From Streptomyces diastatochromogenes (GTDB lineage Bacteria; Actinomycetota; Actinomycetes; Streptomycetales; Streptomycetaceae), in the NCBI GenBank assembly GCA_001550305.1, contig LRTP01000390.1, positions 1 through 42,271 of the forward strand: DNA of 42,271 nucleotides. The letters are read 5' to 3'. The position numbers and the translations under genes were made by a program. Below are positions 33,055 to 41,904 of the stretch, piece after piece; within the stretch, counting starts at the first letter, position 1; each line of letters opens with the position of its first letter. Below the pieces are notes generated by a model. It was not told the DNA's origin and did not search any database. It saw nothing but the letters and a program-made list of their open reading frames with translations.

Positions 33055-33921
33055 GTGAGGACGGTACGGGACGCACGGGAGACGCGGACGGGGCGGGGCA
33101 CGAAGACGAAGGACGAGGGGCCCGATGTGCCCGGCGTGTGGTCGGCGTACGGGGTGCTGTTGCAGTACCTGCGCAAGCGGGCGGGGCTGAACCAGCAGCA
33201 ACTTGGTGACACTATGGGCTACTCGTTGGAGCAGGTCGCGTCGGTGGAGCAGGGGCGACGGCCGGCGAAGGCGGCGTTCACGGCGGCGGCGGAGCGTGTG
33301 TTGGAGGCGGGCGGGGTTCTGGAGACGCTTCAGGGGGAGGTGGATCGGGCGAAGTTGCCGAGGTTCTTCCGCAACTTCGCGCTCTTCGAGGCGGAGGCGG
33401 TCAGCCGGTTCGAGTATGAGCCACTACTGGTGTCTGGGTTGTTACAGACGGAGGCATACGCACGGGCTCTGTTCGCCGGGCACTGTCCGCCGCTGAGTGA
33501 GGAGATCATCGACCAGCACACGGAAGCGCGATTGAGTCGGCAGAAGCTACTGACGCGAGTACCGCTAGCAGAGCTGTCGTTCATCATCGGTGAGGAGGCA
33601 CTGCGGAATCCGGTTGGCGACAGGGACGTCATGCGCGAACAATGGCAACGCCTCTTGCAGGTCGGGGCGTTGCGGAACGTGGAGGTCCAGGTCATGCCTG
33701 CCGCATGCGGGCTCCACGCCGGTCTGAACGGCCCGTTTGTAGTGCTGGAGACCAAGGAGCATCAGCACCTTGGTTACATCGAGTCTCAGGATGTCGGGTG
33801 CGTCGTGCATGATCCAACAGAGGTCAGTGCCTTCGGCTTGCGGTATGGCAAGCTGCGGTCGCAGGCTTTGAACGGCGTCGAGTCTGCGCGGCTCATTGAA
33901 CGGCTGGTGGGAGAGACATGA
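33055..33921 (+). CDS. XRE-family regulator with DUF5753 (WhiJ-like)
   Basis: 288 residues from GTG 33055, with GGAAGGG upstream; ATG 33037 is an alternative. A helix-turn-helix lies near residues 35-90: LLQYLRKRAGLNQQQLGDTM, GYSLEQVASVEQGRRPAKAA. DUF5753 follows with FFRNFALFEAEAVSRFEYEP, VSGLLQTEAYARALF, RLSRQKLL, a GLHAGLNGPFVVLE segment and the closing VESARLIERLV. WhiJ-type regulators repress development genes together with a small DUF397 partner. The next gene is exactly such a partner and overlaps this stop by four bases. The region is flanked by 11-bp-spaced repeats that may be its own operators. It could also control the shared 14-bp element, but nothing shows that directly. Confidence 0.85.
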   Translation: MRTVRDARETRTGRGTKTKDEGPDVPGVWSAYGVLLQYLRKRAGLNQQQLGDTMGYSLEQVASVEQGRRPAKAAFTAAAERVLEAGGVLETLQGEVDRAKLPRFFRNFALFEAEAVSRFEYEPLLVSGLLQTEAYARALFAGHCPPLSEEIIDQHTEARLSRQKLLTRVPLAELSFIIGEEALRNPVGDRDVMREQWQRLLQVGALRNVEVQVMPAACGLHAGLNGPFVVLETKEHQHLGYIESQDVGCVVHDPTEVSAFGLRYGKLRSQALNGVESARLIERLVGET

Positions 33922-34124
33922 GCGTGGAGCAGGTGTCCGAGAACGTGAGCGGGCTGCGCTGGTTCAAGAGCAGCTACAGCGGCTCGGGAGGTGGCAACTG
34001 CGTGGAGGTGGCTGCCGACCTGGACGCCGTCTACGTACGGGACTCGAAGGTCGCGGATCGCGGGCCGGTGCTGCGGATCAGCCGGGGTGAGTGGGCGGCG
34101 TTCGTGGCGCTCACCGTGGAGTAG
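33918..34124 (+). CDS. DUF397 protein, partner of the XRE regulator
   Basis: 68 residues with the family's marks: LRWFKSSYSGSGGGNCVEVA, then VYVRDSKVADRGPVLRIS and EWAAFVALTVE. The ATG overlaps the regulator's stop (ATGA), so the two are coupled. DUF397 proteins are small partners that modulate XRE-DUF5753 regulators in Streptomyces. The usual length is about 60-70 residues, so it is complete. A strong terminator follows. Confidence 0.9.
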   Translation: MSVEQVSENVSGLRWFKSSYSGSGGGNCVEVAADLDAVYVRDSKVADRGPVLRISRGEWAAFVALTVE

Positions 34125-34148
34125 GGCCGAGTACGGCTTCTGAGCGGA

Positions 34149-34197
34149 ACAACGGGCTCGTTCACGTCACTTGGGGTTACGTGAACGAGCCCGTTGT
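34149..34197. terminator. Perfect 19-bp hairpin terminator between convergent genes
   Basis: Arms 34149-34167 and 34179-34197 are fully complementary around an 11-base loop. It follows the DUF397 stop at 34124 and precedes the end of the methyltransferase gene at 34210, so it probably serves both directions. Confidence 0.8.
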
Positions 34198-34209
34198 CAC
34201 GCGGTCGGC

Positions 34210-37200
34210 TCAGAACAGGGCGCCCTCAGCACCCTCCCCGAAATCCGACCCACCTCGCGCGGCAAGCTGCTCCTTGCGCTTCCGGATGGCTTCGGGCGAC
34301 GGCGGGGGGAGATCGGGGTGCTTCTCTCGCGCCGTCTTATCCGTCACGCCCTTGTGTAGACCGAGGTGAACCTCGTCGGCGTATGCCTGGTGGTTCAGCT
34401 GGCGTAGACGGTCGGTGATCTCGGTTCTGGCGAGCAGGCCGATGGTGTAGCGAGTGCCTTGGTCGGTCTCGTGGAAGCCGTGGTCGAGCGGGAACGTCTG
34501 GTGAGTCGGGTCGGACGGTCGGGTCTTCCCAGAGTCGTCCAAGAAGTCATGCCAGCCGTAGGCCTCGCAGGTGACTTTGTCGATCTCCTCATGGAGTCGG
34601 CGAAGTTCGACAATGTCGTCGCCATGACATCCAGGGTTATGTACCAGATTGTACGTGGCAGTGATACCGAGGTCACGAGCGGACATCACCTCACGCCGAT
34701 AGGCGTCGAGGCGACTGCCGGCCTCGCGGAGAGCGTGAGTGAGTGATGGCCGGACCAAAGTCTCGAAAACATCTGTGGGCGTATAACGAAGGTCGCCCTT
34801 GATCGTCGACCCGCGGTCAATGGCCCACCAGTAGTGGGGGGCACTACTGAGCAATGCGAGCAACGCGAAATCATCTGTGGCGAAAATAGCCAACGCATGC
34901 GAGAAGACCTGCCCAGTCGGCACCATCACCGGCATCACAGCATGCGTATGGATGGTGATTCCAGCACATCGATCCAGGCCGGCCAAAGCCTTCTCCATCC
35001 CCTCCCGATAATCGGCGAAGCGCCACCAGCGTCGAGCGTGCGCCGCCCGGTTCCGATTTTCCCTCTCAGGCTTCACAAGCCGTTCGACAATATCGAGGCA
35101 GTCAGGATATTGCCGCGCCTGTTCGAGATCCCAGTCCTTGAAGTTCACGATCCAACGACTTGCATGACCCTTCGGATCCTGATTCAAATCTTGGCCGGTC
35201 AAGTATGGCGAGATGACGCTACCATTCCGAGGATCATTCTCGATCAACCGCTTGACATCATCGCGCTCCAGCAAGAATCCAGTGCCATTGACGTGATGCC
35301 CGATGAATGACAATCTCCCATCTTGAACCAGCTGATGCACAATACTTGAGTTACGAGTCTCCACAGAAAGCGACGCCGTGACCCCGGAAACAATTTTGCC
35401 GTCCAGGACGGCGGGGCGGACAGGAGATCGACTCGCCCAGACAGCACAGTATTCCAGCACTGCCCCCTTCGCCGGCCACGGCCGACTCTTTACAGCACGA
35501 TTGATTTTCCAGCCCGAAGATGCTAGCTGATCGAGGCCCACTGCGCGAGTGTCCCCCTGGGCCAGACTATTCGTGGCAACGAGGCCGAGAAATCCGCCAG
35601 AATTCACCAGGGCACTGCATCGCATAAGGAAAAAGGCAATCAGGTCCGTATTGGTTTTGCTGACACCATGCGATACATGCGATACGAGATACTGCCGATA
35701 TGCAAGCCCCGTGGAAGGTGTGATTTTGGGCCCACCCAAGAATGGCGGGTTTCCGAGAATTGCATCGAAGCCACCCCGCTTGGTGAAAACCTCCGGAAAA
35801 ACCAACGGCCAATGCACCGGCCGCCTCTCCAACGCCCCCTCCGGCAGCTCCGCCCCCAGCCACTCCTCCGCCGTAGCCCGAGCCTCCCGCACCACCTCGG
35901 AGTCGTCCTCGACCCCGTCCTCCATGATCCGCTGCACGATCCACGCAGCCCGAGGGAACAGATCCCGTACCCGCTCCCCGCCCTCCTCCTCGTACCAAGG
36001 CACCCGCCCCGAGGCACAAGTAGCCAGCGCAGCCCCCGCGATCAGGTCGCCCACCAACCGCAGCCGCCGCGAGTGCCGGTTGACCTCCTCCAGCCGCTCC
36101 CGCTTCTCCTGGAGCGCGGGCAGGTCAACTCCCTTGATGGCCGTAATCGCCAACCGCTCCCGCGTCAGCTGGTCCACCAACTGCCGGGCCTGCTCGGCCA
36201 GGATGTCGGTCTGTTGGCCCGGCTTCATATGCACCGACTGGATCTGCTCCATGTTGCGCACGCCGAGCAGCGAGTCCCCCGCCACCAACCGGTCGTCCAG
36301 GAACGTGAACGGTCGTCCCGGGTCCATCGACACCAGCCACAGCGACAGCTTGGCCATCTCCACGGCCATCGGGTTGATGTCGACCCCGTACAGGCAGTGC
36401 TCGATGATCTGGCGGCGCGCCTCGACCACGACCGGGTCCTGCTCCGCGTCCACCGCGGTCACCGCGTCCACGGCCCGGCCCGCCCGGTAGGCCATCGCGT
36501 CCGCGCGGCCCTCGGACTCCCACGCCTCGATCAGGCGGTCACCCAGGTAACGGCAGGCCGCCACCAGGAACGCCGCCGAACCCATCGCGATGTCCGCGAC
36601 CTTGAGGTCCAGGATCTGCTCGGCGGACTTCAGGCGCCACTCCCCCGTGTCCGCCGTCTGGAGCGGGCCCGGCTCGTACACCAGCGGCTCCAGCGCGTGC
36701 AGCACGACCTCTTCCGCGAGGAAGCGGGGCGTGTAGTGCGTGCCCGTGTTCTTGCGGAGCGAGGACTCCGTGACGTACAGCGCGCCGTTCGGGATGACCG
36801 TCGGCAGGCCCCGCAGGTCGTCCCGGAGGATGCCGACGAACGGCAGCAGTCGCTCCGTGAGCGCCACGTCCTTCGTGACCGCGTTCAGCCGGCGCCGCGC
36901 GTCCGTCGCGTCCTCCGCACCGAGCGGCGCGAGCTTCTTCTCCAACTGGCCGACCGTCGCGGGAGGCTTCGGATCCTTCCACTTCTCGTGGACGGACGTC
37001 GCCAGCGTCTTCAGGGAACCGCCCGCCTTCGCCGCCAGCGACTCCAACTCCCGCAGCGGGACCTCGTGTTCCAGGCCCTCCGGGCCGATCAGGCCCACCA
37101 TGTGCTCAGTTGCCCGGCGTCCGTCGAACGACAGCAGGCCCTCGTACACGTAACCGATCTGCTCGACGTCCAGGGCGCGGAAGCTGAGGGTGCGGACCTC

Positions 37201-38517
37201 GCGGTCCTTGCCCTTGCCGACGCGGACCTCCTGTACGGCCTGGAGCATGTGCAGGACCGTGCGGTCGTCGATGGGGAGGAGCGGCGTGGTGCGCTCCAGC
37301 CACGGGTACTTCTCCGGGTCGAAGATCGAGCCGTCGTACGCCGGCAGGTGGAAGCCGGAGCCGGGGTGGTCCACTCCGCCGTGCACCGCGTGGAAGAGGG
37401 CGATGAGGCGGTGCCATGCCGAGGTCGTGTGTTCGAGGGACGTCTCGCCTTCCTCGTCCGCCCGCGCCTTCAGCTCGTCGCGCAGGAAGCGGGCGGAGTA
37501 GGAACGGGCGTACACCTCGTTGTCCGCCGGGAGCAGGCCCCGCTCCTCCGCGAACAGCAGGAAGACGATGCGCATCATGACGGCCACCGCGCCGCGGTAG
37601 ACCTCACTCGCGCTTGCTCCGGAGGCGTGCAGCCCCGGCGCCCCGTGCTCCATCGCCCGTGCGTCCGCGCGCCCTATGGCGTCCACGAGGAGTTCGACGG
37701 CCTGGCGGACCTGCACGCCGAGCGCCTCGGTGACGTCCTCGCCCGCCGCCAGGCTCGCCTTCAGCAGGCCGACGAGCGTCTCGGCATCGTCGTACTCGAA
37801 GAACCTGCGGCGGCGCAGCAGCGAGACGAACGCGCGGACGACGTTGCGCTCGGCGGCCTCGTTCCAGCCGATGGAGTCGTAGACCGCCGTGGTCGTGACG
37901 CCGCCCAGCGGGGCCCAGACCAGGCACCACCAGCGGCCGTCGGTGACCAGCCCGAGCGGTGCGCCGTGGTGGCGCAGGAGGCGGGCCAGGCGGTCGGCTG
38001 GGGCCGCTGACCAGTCGCCGCCACCGCCCACGCGGGCGGTGGGTGCCGTACCCGACGGGACCGTCATGCCGAGCAGGCGTACGCGCTTGGCGGCCGACTC
38101 GACGTCCGGCTCGACCGCGAGGTCCGTGCCCGGTTCGACCAGGGCGAAGTCGGGGCGCACCTCGGTGTTGTGCTCCGCGACCCGCAGGGTCAGGCGGTCG
38201 AGGCCGTGGTGCTCGGACTCGCCCTGGCGGAAGGTGAGGGCGTCGTCCCAGCCGAGCAGGCGGCGAAGTACGTACGCCACCCATTCGTCGCGGCCGGCCG
38301 TGGTGTCGGTCTGCCAGTCGGCGTGGCGGGCGCGGAGCCTGGCGCGTTCGTCCTTCTCCAGGGTGTCCAGCTGGGGCCAGGCGCGCAGCAGGACGGGCAT
38401 GGTCAGGAAGGGGCCGGACACCTCGGTGAGGTCGAGCCACTCCTGGTGCTGACGGCGGCCGTCGGCGGCCTTGGCCTTGGCGGCGGCGACTCCGGCGCTC
38501 ATCTGGCGGGGGCTCAT
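34210..38517 (-). CDS. drmMI: Large adenine-specific DNA methyltransferase, DrmMI-like
   Basis: 1435 residues. THYTPRFLAEEVV lies near 592, motif I DIAMGSAAFL near 646 (usually DPACGSGAFL), CLYGVDINPMAVEMAKLSLW near 710 and the amino-methyltransferase motif IV ILGNPPF near 923. This is the Eco57I/class-1-DISARM-like N6-adenine type. About 500 N-terminal residues include EVRPDFALVE, possibly a defective nuclease-like fold. The rest after motif IV should hold target recognition. The start is ATG 38517-38515, overlapping the SNF2 stop (ATGA); the frame open to 41190 beyond it is antisense-like noise. DNA from about 34.5 to 35.8 kb is near 50-55% GC while the upstream two thirds is near 75-80%, suggesting a swapped recognition part. 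In class 1 DISARM this enzyme marks host DNA as self. Confidence 0.75.
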   Translation of the reverse strand: MSPRQMSAGVAAAKAKAADGRRQHQEWLDLTEVSGPFLTMPVLLRAWPQLDTLEKDERARLRARHADWQTDTTAGRDEWVAYVLRRLLGWDDALTFRQGESEHHGLDRLTLRVAEHNTEVRPDFALVEPGTDLAVEPDVESAAKRVRLLGMTVPSGTAPTARVGGGGDWSAAPADRLARLLRHHGAPLGLVTDGRWWCLVWAPLGGVTTTAVYDSIGWNEAAERNVVRAFVSLLRRRRFFEYDDAETLVGLLKASLAAGEDVTEALGVQVRQAVELLVDAIGRADARAMEHGAPGLHASGASASEVYRGAVAVMMRIVFLLFAEERGLLPADNEVYARSYSARFLRDELKARADEEGETSLEHTTSAWHRLIALFHAVHGGVDHPGSGFHLPAYDGSIFDPEKYPWLERTTPLLPIDDRTVLHMLQAVQEVRVGKGKDREVRTLSFRALDVEQIGYVYEGLLSFDGRRATEHMVGLIGPEGLEHEVPLRELESLAAKAGGSLKTLATSVHEKWKDPKPPATVGQLEKKLAPLGAEDATDARRRLNAVTKDVALTERLLPFVGILRDDLRGLPTVIPNGALYVTESSLRKNTGTHYTPRFLAEEVVLHALEPLVYEPGPLQTADTGEWRLKSAEQILDLKVADIAMGSAAFLVAACRYLGDRLIEAWESEGRADAMAYRAGRAVDAVTAVDAEQDPVVVEARRQIIEHCLYGVDINPMAVEMAKLSLWLVSMDPGRPFTFLDDRLVAGDSLLGVRNMEQIQSVHMKPGQQTDILAEQARQLVDQLTRERLAITAIKGVDLPALQEKRERLEEVNRHSRRLRLVGDLIAGAALATCASGRVPWYEEEGGERVRDLFPRAAWIVQRIMEDGVEDDSEVVREARATAEEWLGAELPEGALERRPVHWPLVFPEVFTKRGGFDAILGNPPFLGGPKITPSTGLAYRQYLVSHVSHGVSKTNTDLIAFFLMRCSALVNSGGFLGLVATNSLAQGDTRAVGLDQLASSGWKINRAVKSRPWPAKGAVLEYCAVWASRSPVRPAVLDGKIVSGVTASLSVETRNSSIVHQLVQDGRLSFIGHHVNGTGFLLERDDVKRLIENDPRNGSVISPYLTGQDLNQDPKGHASRWIVNFKDWDLEQARQYPDCLDIVERLVKPERENRNRAAHARRWWRFADYREGMEKALAGLDRCAGITIHTHAVMPVMVPTGQVFSHALAIFATDDFALLALLSSAPHYWWAIDRGSTIKGDLRYTPTDVFETLVRPSLTHALREAGSRLDAYRREVMSARDLGITATYNLVHNPGCHGDDIVELRRLHEEIDKVTCEAYGWHDFLDDSGKTRPSDPTHQTFPLDHGFHETDQGTRYTIGLLARTEITDRLRQLNHQAYADEVHLGLHKGVTDKTAREKHPDLPPPSPEAIRKRKEQLAARGGSDFGEGAEGALF

Positions 38518-41500
38518 CGGCGGGCTTCCTTTGCGGGGATCACGAAGACGACGGCGGCGGGGAAGAGGTGGGAGCGGGGCTCGCGGTAGCGGGCGGCGAT
38601 CGCGGCGAGTTCGCGTTCGCGTTCGGCGGGCAGGCCTTCGAGTCGCTCCTGCCAGCGGCGGCGGTCGTCCTCGAACTGGCGGCGCTCGTGGCCGGTCAGT
38701 TCGTGGGTGGAGAGGAGGGCGAGCTGTTCGCCCTCGCCGTCGCCCTCTTCCTTGAGCTTGCGCCGCAGCGTGGCGTCGAAGCGGTCGAGGGTCTCGGTGA
38801 TACGGCGTTCCTCCTCCGCCCGGCGGTCCGCGAGCCTGCTCTCCAGCTGGCGGCCGAGTTCGCCGGAGCGGGCTTCCAGGGAGCGGTAGAGGGGGTCGCG
38901 GAGCCTCGGCCAGGCCTCGGTGAGTTCTTTGCGCAGGTGCGGGGCGGCCTCGATGCCGTCGGTGAGTGCCTGGGAGAGGACCCTGCCCTGTTCGTTCACC
39001 GACTCCCAGCGGCGGAAGCGGCCGGTGTCGCCGAACCAGCCGCCCGCGTACAGCACTTCCTCGTGCAGGCGGGTGCCGTCGGCGCCGACGAGGACGTACC
39101 GCGCGTACGCGGAGACCAGGGTCGTGGTCACCGCGGGGTCGTCGGAAACGACGGCGGTGACGCGGTTGAGGTCGATCAGGTCGGCGTTCCAGACGGCAGC
39201 CGTCAGCAGGCGGGTGGAGAGGGCCACGAGTGGGTGTTTGAGGTGGGCGAGGACCACGTCGTCCCTGCCTTGCGCGGCCACCGCCGGGGAGAAGGTGAGG
39301 GGCCGCTGTTCGCCCTCGCGGAGTTTGTGCGCGAGGCCGCGGGTCGCCCGCTCCCAGCTGCCGGACAGGTGCTGTACGTCGAAGAGGTCTCCGGGCTCGA
39401 AGTCCTCCGCGCGGAGCGTGGACGGCAGCAGCGGCGGCTGGTTGTCCAGAGCCAGGGCGGTGTCCACGACGCGCTTGACGTTGGCCGGGGTGAGGCCGAG
39501 CGCGGTGACCGTGTCGTCGTACTGGTCGGCGAGCCGCTTGGTCTGCGCGGTGACGTTCTGCTCCGGCGCGACCTCGCCGCCGGTGCGGCGGCCCTTGATC
39601 GGCCTGGGCTTGGCGTTCTCGATGTCGACGGGTGCGGTGTCGCCGGTCATCCGGCGCTGTACGGCGTCGGCGAGGACGGCGTTGACGGAGCCGAGGTCGT
39701 GCTCCATGCGCGCGACCTTCTTGGCGACGCGGGAGAGGAACTCCAGGTCGGCCTCGTAGGAGCCGGCCTGTGCCTGCTGCCAGCCGGAGCCGATGAAGTG
39801 GGTGATCTCCGGGTCCTTCTTCTGGCCCCAGCGGTCGATACGGCCGATGCGCTGTTCGAGCTTGTTGGGGTTGAAGGGGATGTCGTAGTTGATCAGGCGG
39901 TGGCAGTGGTTCTGGAGGTCGATGCCCTCGCCGGCGGCGTCGGTGGCCAGGAGGATGCGGACCTTGCCCTCCGCGTGGGACGGCTCGGCCTGGAAGCCGA
40001 GGCGGATGCGCTCGCGCTCCTCGGCCGGCAGGCCGCCGTGCAGGCGCTCGACGCGGCCCCCGTCGGTGAGTCGCTCCTGCTGGAGGAGGTCGTGGAGCCA
40101 CTTCTGGGTGTCGCGGTACTCGGTGAAGACGACGACACGTTCGTTGGTCCAGTGCTTGCCGTCGGACGTCCGGCAGATCGCCTTGAGTGCGCGGATGAGT
40201 GCGTCCGCCTTGGAGTCGGGCGCCGCCTCGTGGGTGAGGGCCCAGCGCTCCATCTCCTGGAGCAGGTCGAGTTCCTGGCCGTCCTCCGCCGGGGTAAGCG
40301 AGGTGGAGCGAGTCAGGGCGTCGTCCTCGGCGTCGACCAGGCCGGTGTCGTCGAGATCGGCGACGAGGTCCGCGAACTCCTCCAGCCACTCGGGGACTTC
40401 GGCCGCTGCGATACGGCCGCGCGCGGGGCCGGTGTCCTCCAGGTGGGAGAGGTAGACCTGGACGGTGTGGAGGAAGGCGGCCGGGGACGAGAACAGTCGC
40501 TTCTTCAGCAGCAGGGTCACCAGGTCGGCGGCGCGGCGGCCGCCCCGGGCCGTCGGGGTCAGCTTCTTGCGGCGCAACTCGGCGAACGAGCCGAGTAGTT
40601 GATGGATCGCGCGTTCCTGCTGGGTGTAGTCGACGGAGAGGTCGTGCATCCGGCGGCCACGGAAGCGCGGCGTCACACCGTCCCGCTCCGTGATGGTCGA
40701 CTTCAGGCGTCGTACGACCGTGTCCTTGAGCGCTTCCTTGTCGGGGTCGACGCCGCGGGCGAAGCGCTGGTCGTCGATCAGCTCCAGGAGCGCCGTGTAG
40801 GACTCGGGGTAGCCGTTGTGCGGGGTCGCGGAGAGGAAGAGGCGGTGTTCGAAGTGCGGGACGAGGCGCCGGATCAGCTTGGTCTGCTGGGAGTCGACCG
40901 CGTACACCTGCTTGGGCGCGGCGGGCGCGACATGGTGGGCCTCGTCGAGGACGAGGAGGTCGAAGAAGCGCTTGTGTTCGCCGTCGGAGCTCTCTTCGGG
41001 GGCGCCGATGACCTCGTCGAGGAGGCGCTGGGCCTTCTGGCCGCGCAACCAGGGCAGGGAGACGATCGTCAGCGGATGCACCCGGAAGGGGTTGGCGGCC
41101 GTGCCGTGGGTGCGGCGCAGACGGGCGCAGTGCTCGGAGTCGACGATGGTGAACTCCAGGCCGAACTTCTCGGCCATCTCGTCGCGCCACTTGAGGGTGA
41201 GGCCGGCCGGGCAGACGACCATGGTGCGGCGGGCCCGGCCGCGCAGCATGAGTTCCTGCACGACGAGGCCGGCCTCGATGGTCTTGCCGAGGCCGACGTC
41301 GTCGGCGAGGAGGAGGTTGACGCGGGGCGCGCCGACCGCTCGGGAGACCGGTTCCAGCTGGTAAGGCTCGACGGCGACGCCGGAGCGGAACGGGGCCTGG
41401 AGGGTCCTGCCGTCGGCGGAGGCGACGGCGGACCAGCGGACGGCGTCGAGGAACGCGGCGAGGCGGTTCGGGGAGTCGTAGGAGCCCGTGGAGGCGTCGG

Positions 41501-41765
41501 GGAGCGAGCCTGCGGGCAGGACGCGGCGGCCGGGCTCGACCTCCCAGATGACGGAGAGGGTGTCGCCGAAGCGGCCGTCGGCGACGGACTGGAGGTGGAC
41601 CAGGGTCGCGGGGCGCCGGTTCTCCTCGCCGTCGGGGGCGGCCGGGGACGGCTCGACGCGGGCGACCACCCAGGACTGGCCGCGCACCTCGACCAGATTC
41701 CCTTCTTCGGGGAGCGCCTGCTCCGCCCCCGTCCGCTCGGTCTCGCGCTGAGCTGCTGGCGTCAT
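38514..41765 (-). CDS. drmD: SNF2-family helicase, DrmD-like
   Basis: 1083 residues from ATG 41765, which follows AGGGGA. Motif I DDVGLGKTIEAG is at 155-166, DEAH at 274-277 (LVLDEAHHVAPAA), then LFLSATPHNGYPESY, LLATDAAGEGIDLQ and the C-terminal helicase signature YDIPFNPNKLEQRIGRIDRW. The double-stranded-DNA translocase family fits RapA/SNF2 more than restriction HsdR. The methyltransferase gene overlaps its stop by four bases, so the two are made together. This pair is like the drmD-drmMI module of class 1 DISARM. SNF2-methyltransferase pairs also occur alone in actinomycetes, so the DISARM name depends on the drmABC genes on the same strand 26 kb further on. Confidence 0.75.
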   Translation of the reverse strand: MTPAAQRETERTGAEQALPEEGNLVEVRGQSWVVARVEPSPAAPDGEENRRPATLVHLQSVADGRFGDTLSVIWEVEPGRRVLPAGSLPDASTGSYDSPNRLAAFLDAVRWSAVASADGRTLQAPFRSGVAVEPYQLEPVSRAVGAPRVNLLLADDVGLGKTIEAGLVVQELMLRGRARRTMVVCPAGLTLKWRDEMAEKFGLEFTIVDSEHCARLRRTHGTAANPFRVHPLTIVSLPWLRGQKAQRLLDEVIGAPEESSDGEHKRFFDLLVLDEAHHVAPAAPKQVYAVDSQQTKLIRRLVPHFEHRLFLSATPHNGYPESYTALLELIDDQRFARGVDPDKEALKDTVVRRLKSTITERDGVTPRFRGRRMHDLSVDYTQQERAIHQLLGSFAELRRKKLTPTARGGRRAADLVTLLLKKRLFSSPAAFLHTVQVYLSHLEDTGPARGRIAAAEVPEWLEEFADLVADLDDTGLVDAEDDALTRSTSLTPAEDGQELDLLQEMERWALTHEAAPDSKADALIRALKAICRTSDGKHWTNERVVVFTEYRDTQKWLHDLLQQERLTDGGRVERLHGGLPAEERERIRLGFQAEPSHAEGKVRILLATDAAGEGIDLQNHCHRLINYDIPFNPNKLEQRIGRIDRWGQKKDPEITHFIGSGWQQAQAGSYEADLEFLSRVAKKVARMEHDLGSVNAVLADAVQRRMTGDTAPVDIENAKPRPIKGRRTGGEVAPEQNVTAQTKRLADQYDDTVTALGLTPANVKRVVDTALALDNQPPLLPSTLRAEDFEPGDLFDVQHLSGSWERATRGLAHKLREGEQRPLTFSPAVAAQGRDDVVLAHLKHPLVALSTRLLTAAVWNADLIDLNRVTAVVSDDPAVTTTLVSAYARYVLVGADGTRLHEEVLYAGGWFGDTGRFRRWESVNEQGRVLSQALTDGIEAAPHLRKELTEAWPRLRDPLYRSLEARSGELGRQLESRLADRRAEEERRITETLDRFDATLRRKLKEEGDGEGEQLALLSTHELTGHERRQFEDDRRRWQERLEGLPAERERELAAIAARYREPRSHLFPAAVVFVIPAKEARR

Positions 41766-41837
41766 CGGCGTTTTTCCCCTCGGTGCTTGCGCTGCCGTCC
41801 GTAGACAGTGTCCTGCCTCCCCACCGGAACGGTGCAG

Positions 41838-41870
41838 CCGGAGACTAACATGAGCAATTGACTGTGAACA
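41838..41870 (-). promoter_or_regulatory. Possible promoter region of the drmD-like gene
   Basis: Read leftward, CTGTTCACAG (41871-41862) is followed about 10 bases on by CATGTT, a possible -10. The GTTCAC core resembles the 14-bp element, but the flanks differ, so membership in that set is uncertain. It lies about 80-100 bases before the ATG at 41765. Confidence 0.25.
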
Positions 41871-41904
41871 GAGATTACAAAACACTGGCCCGTCCGGGCG
41901 CCCT

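Noticed and set aside
38518..41190. Upstream continuation of the methyltransferase frame through the drmD-like gene
   Set aside because: The extension is low-complexity Arg/Pro/Gly sequence in a different frame of the SNF2 gene. The ATG overlapping the SNF2 stop is the natural start.
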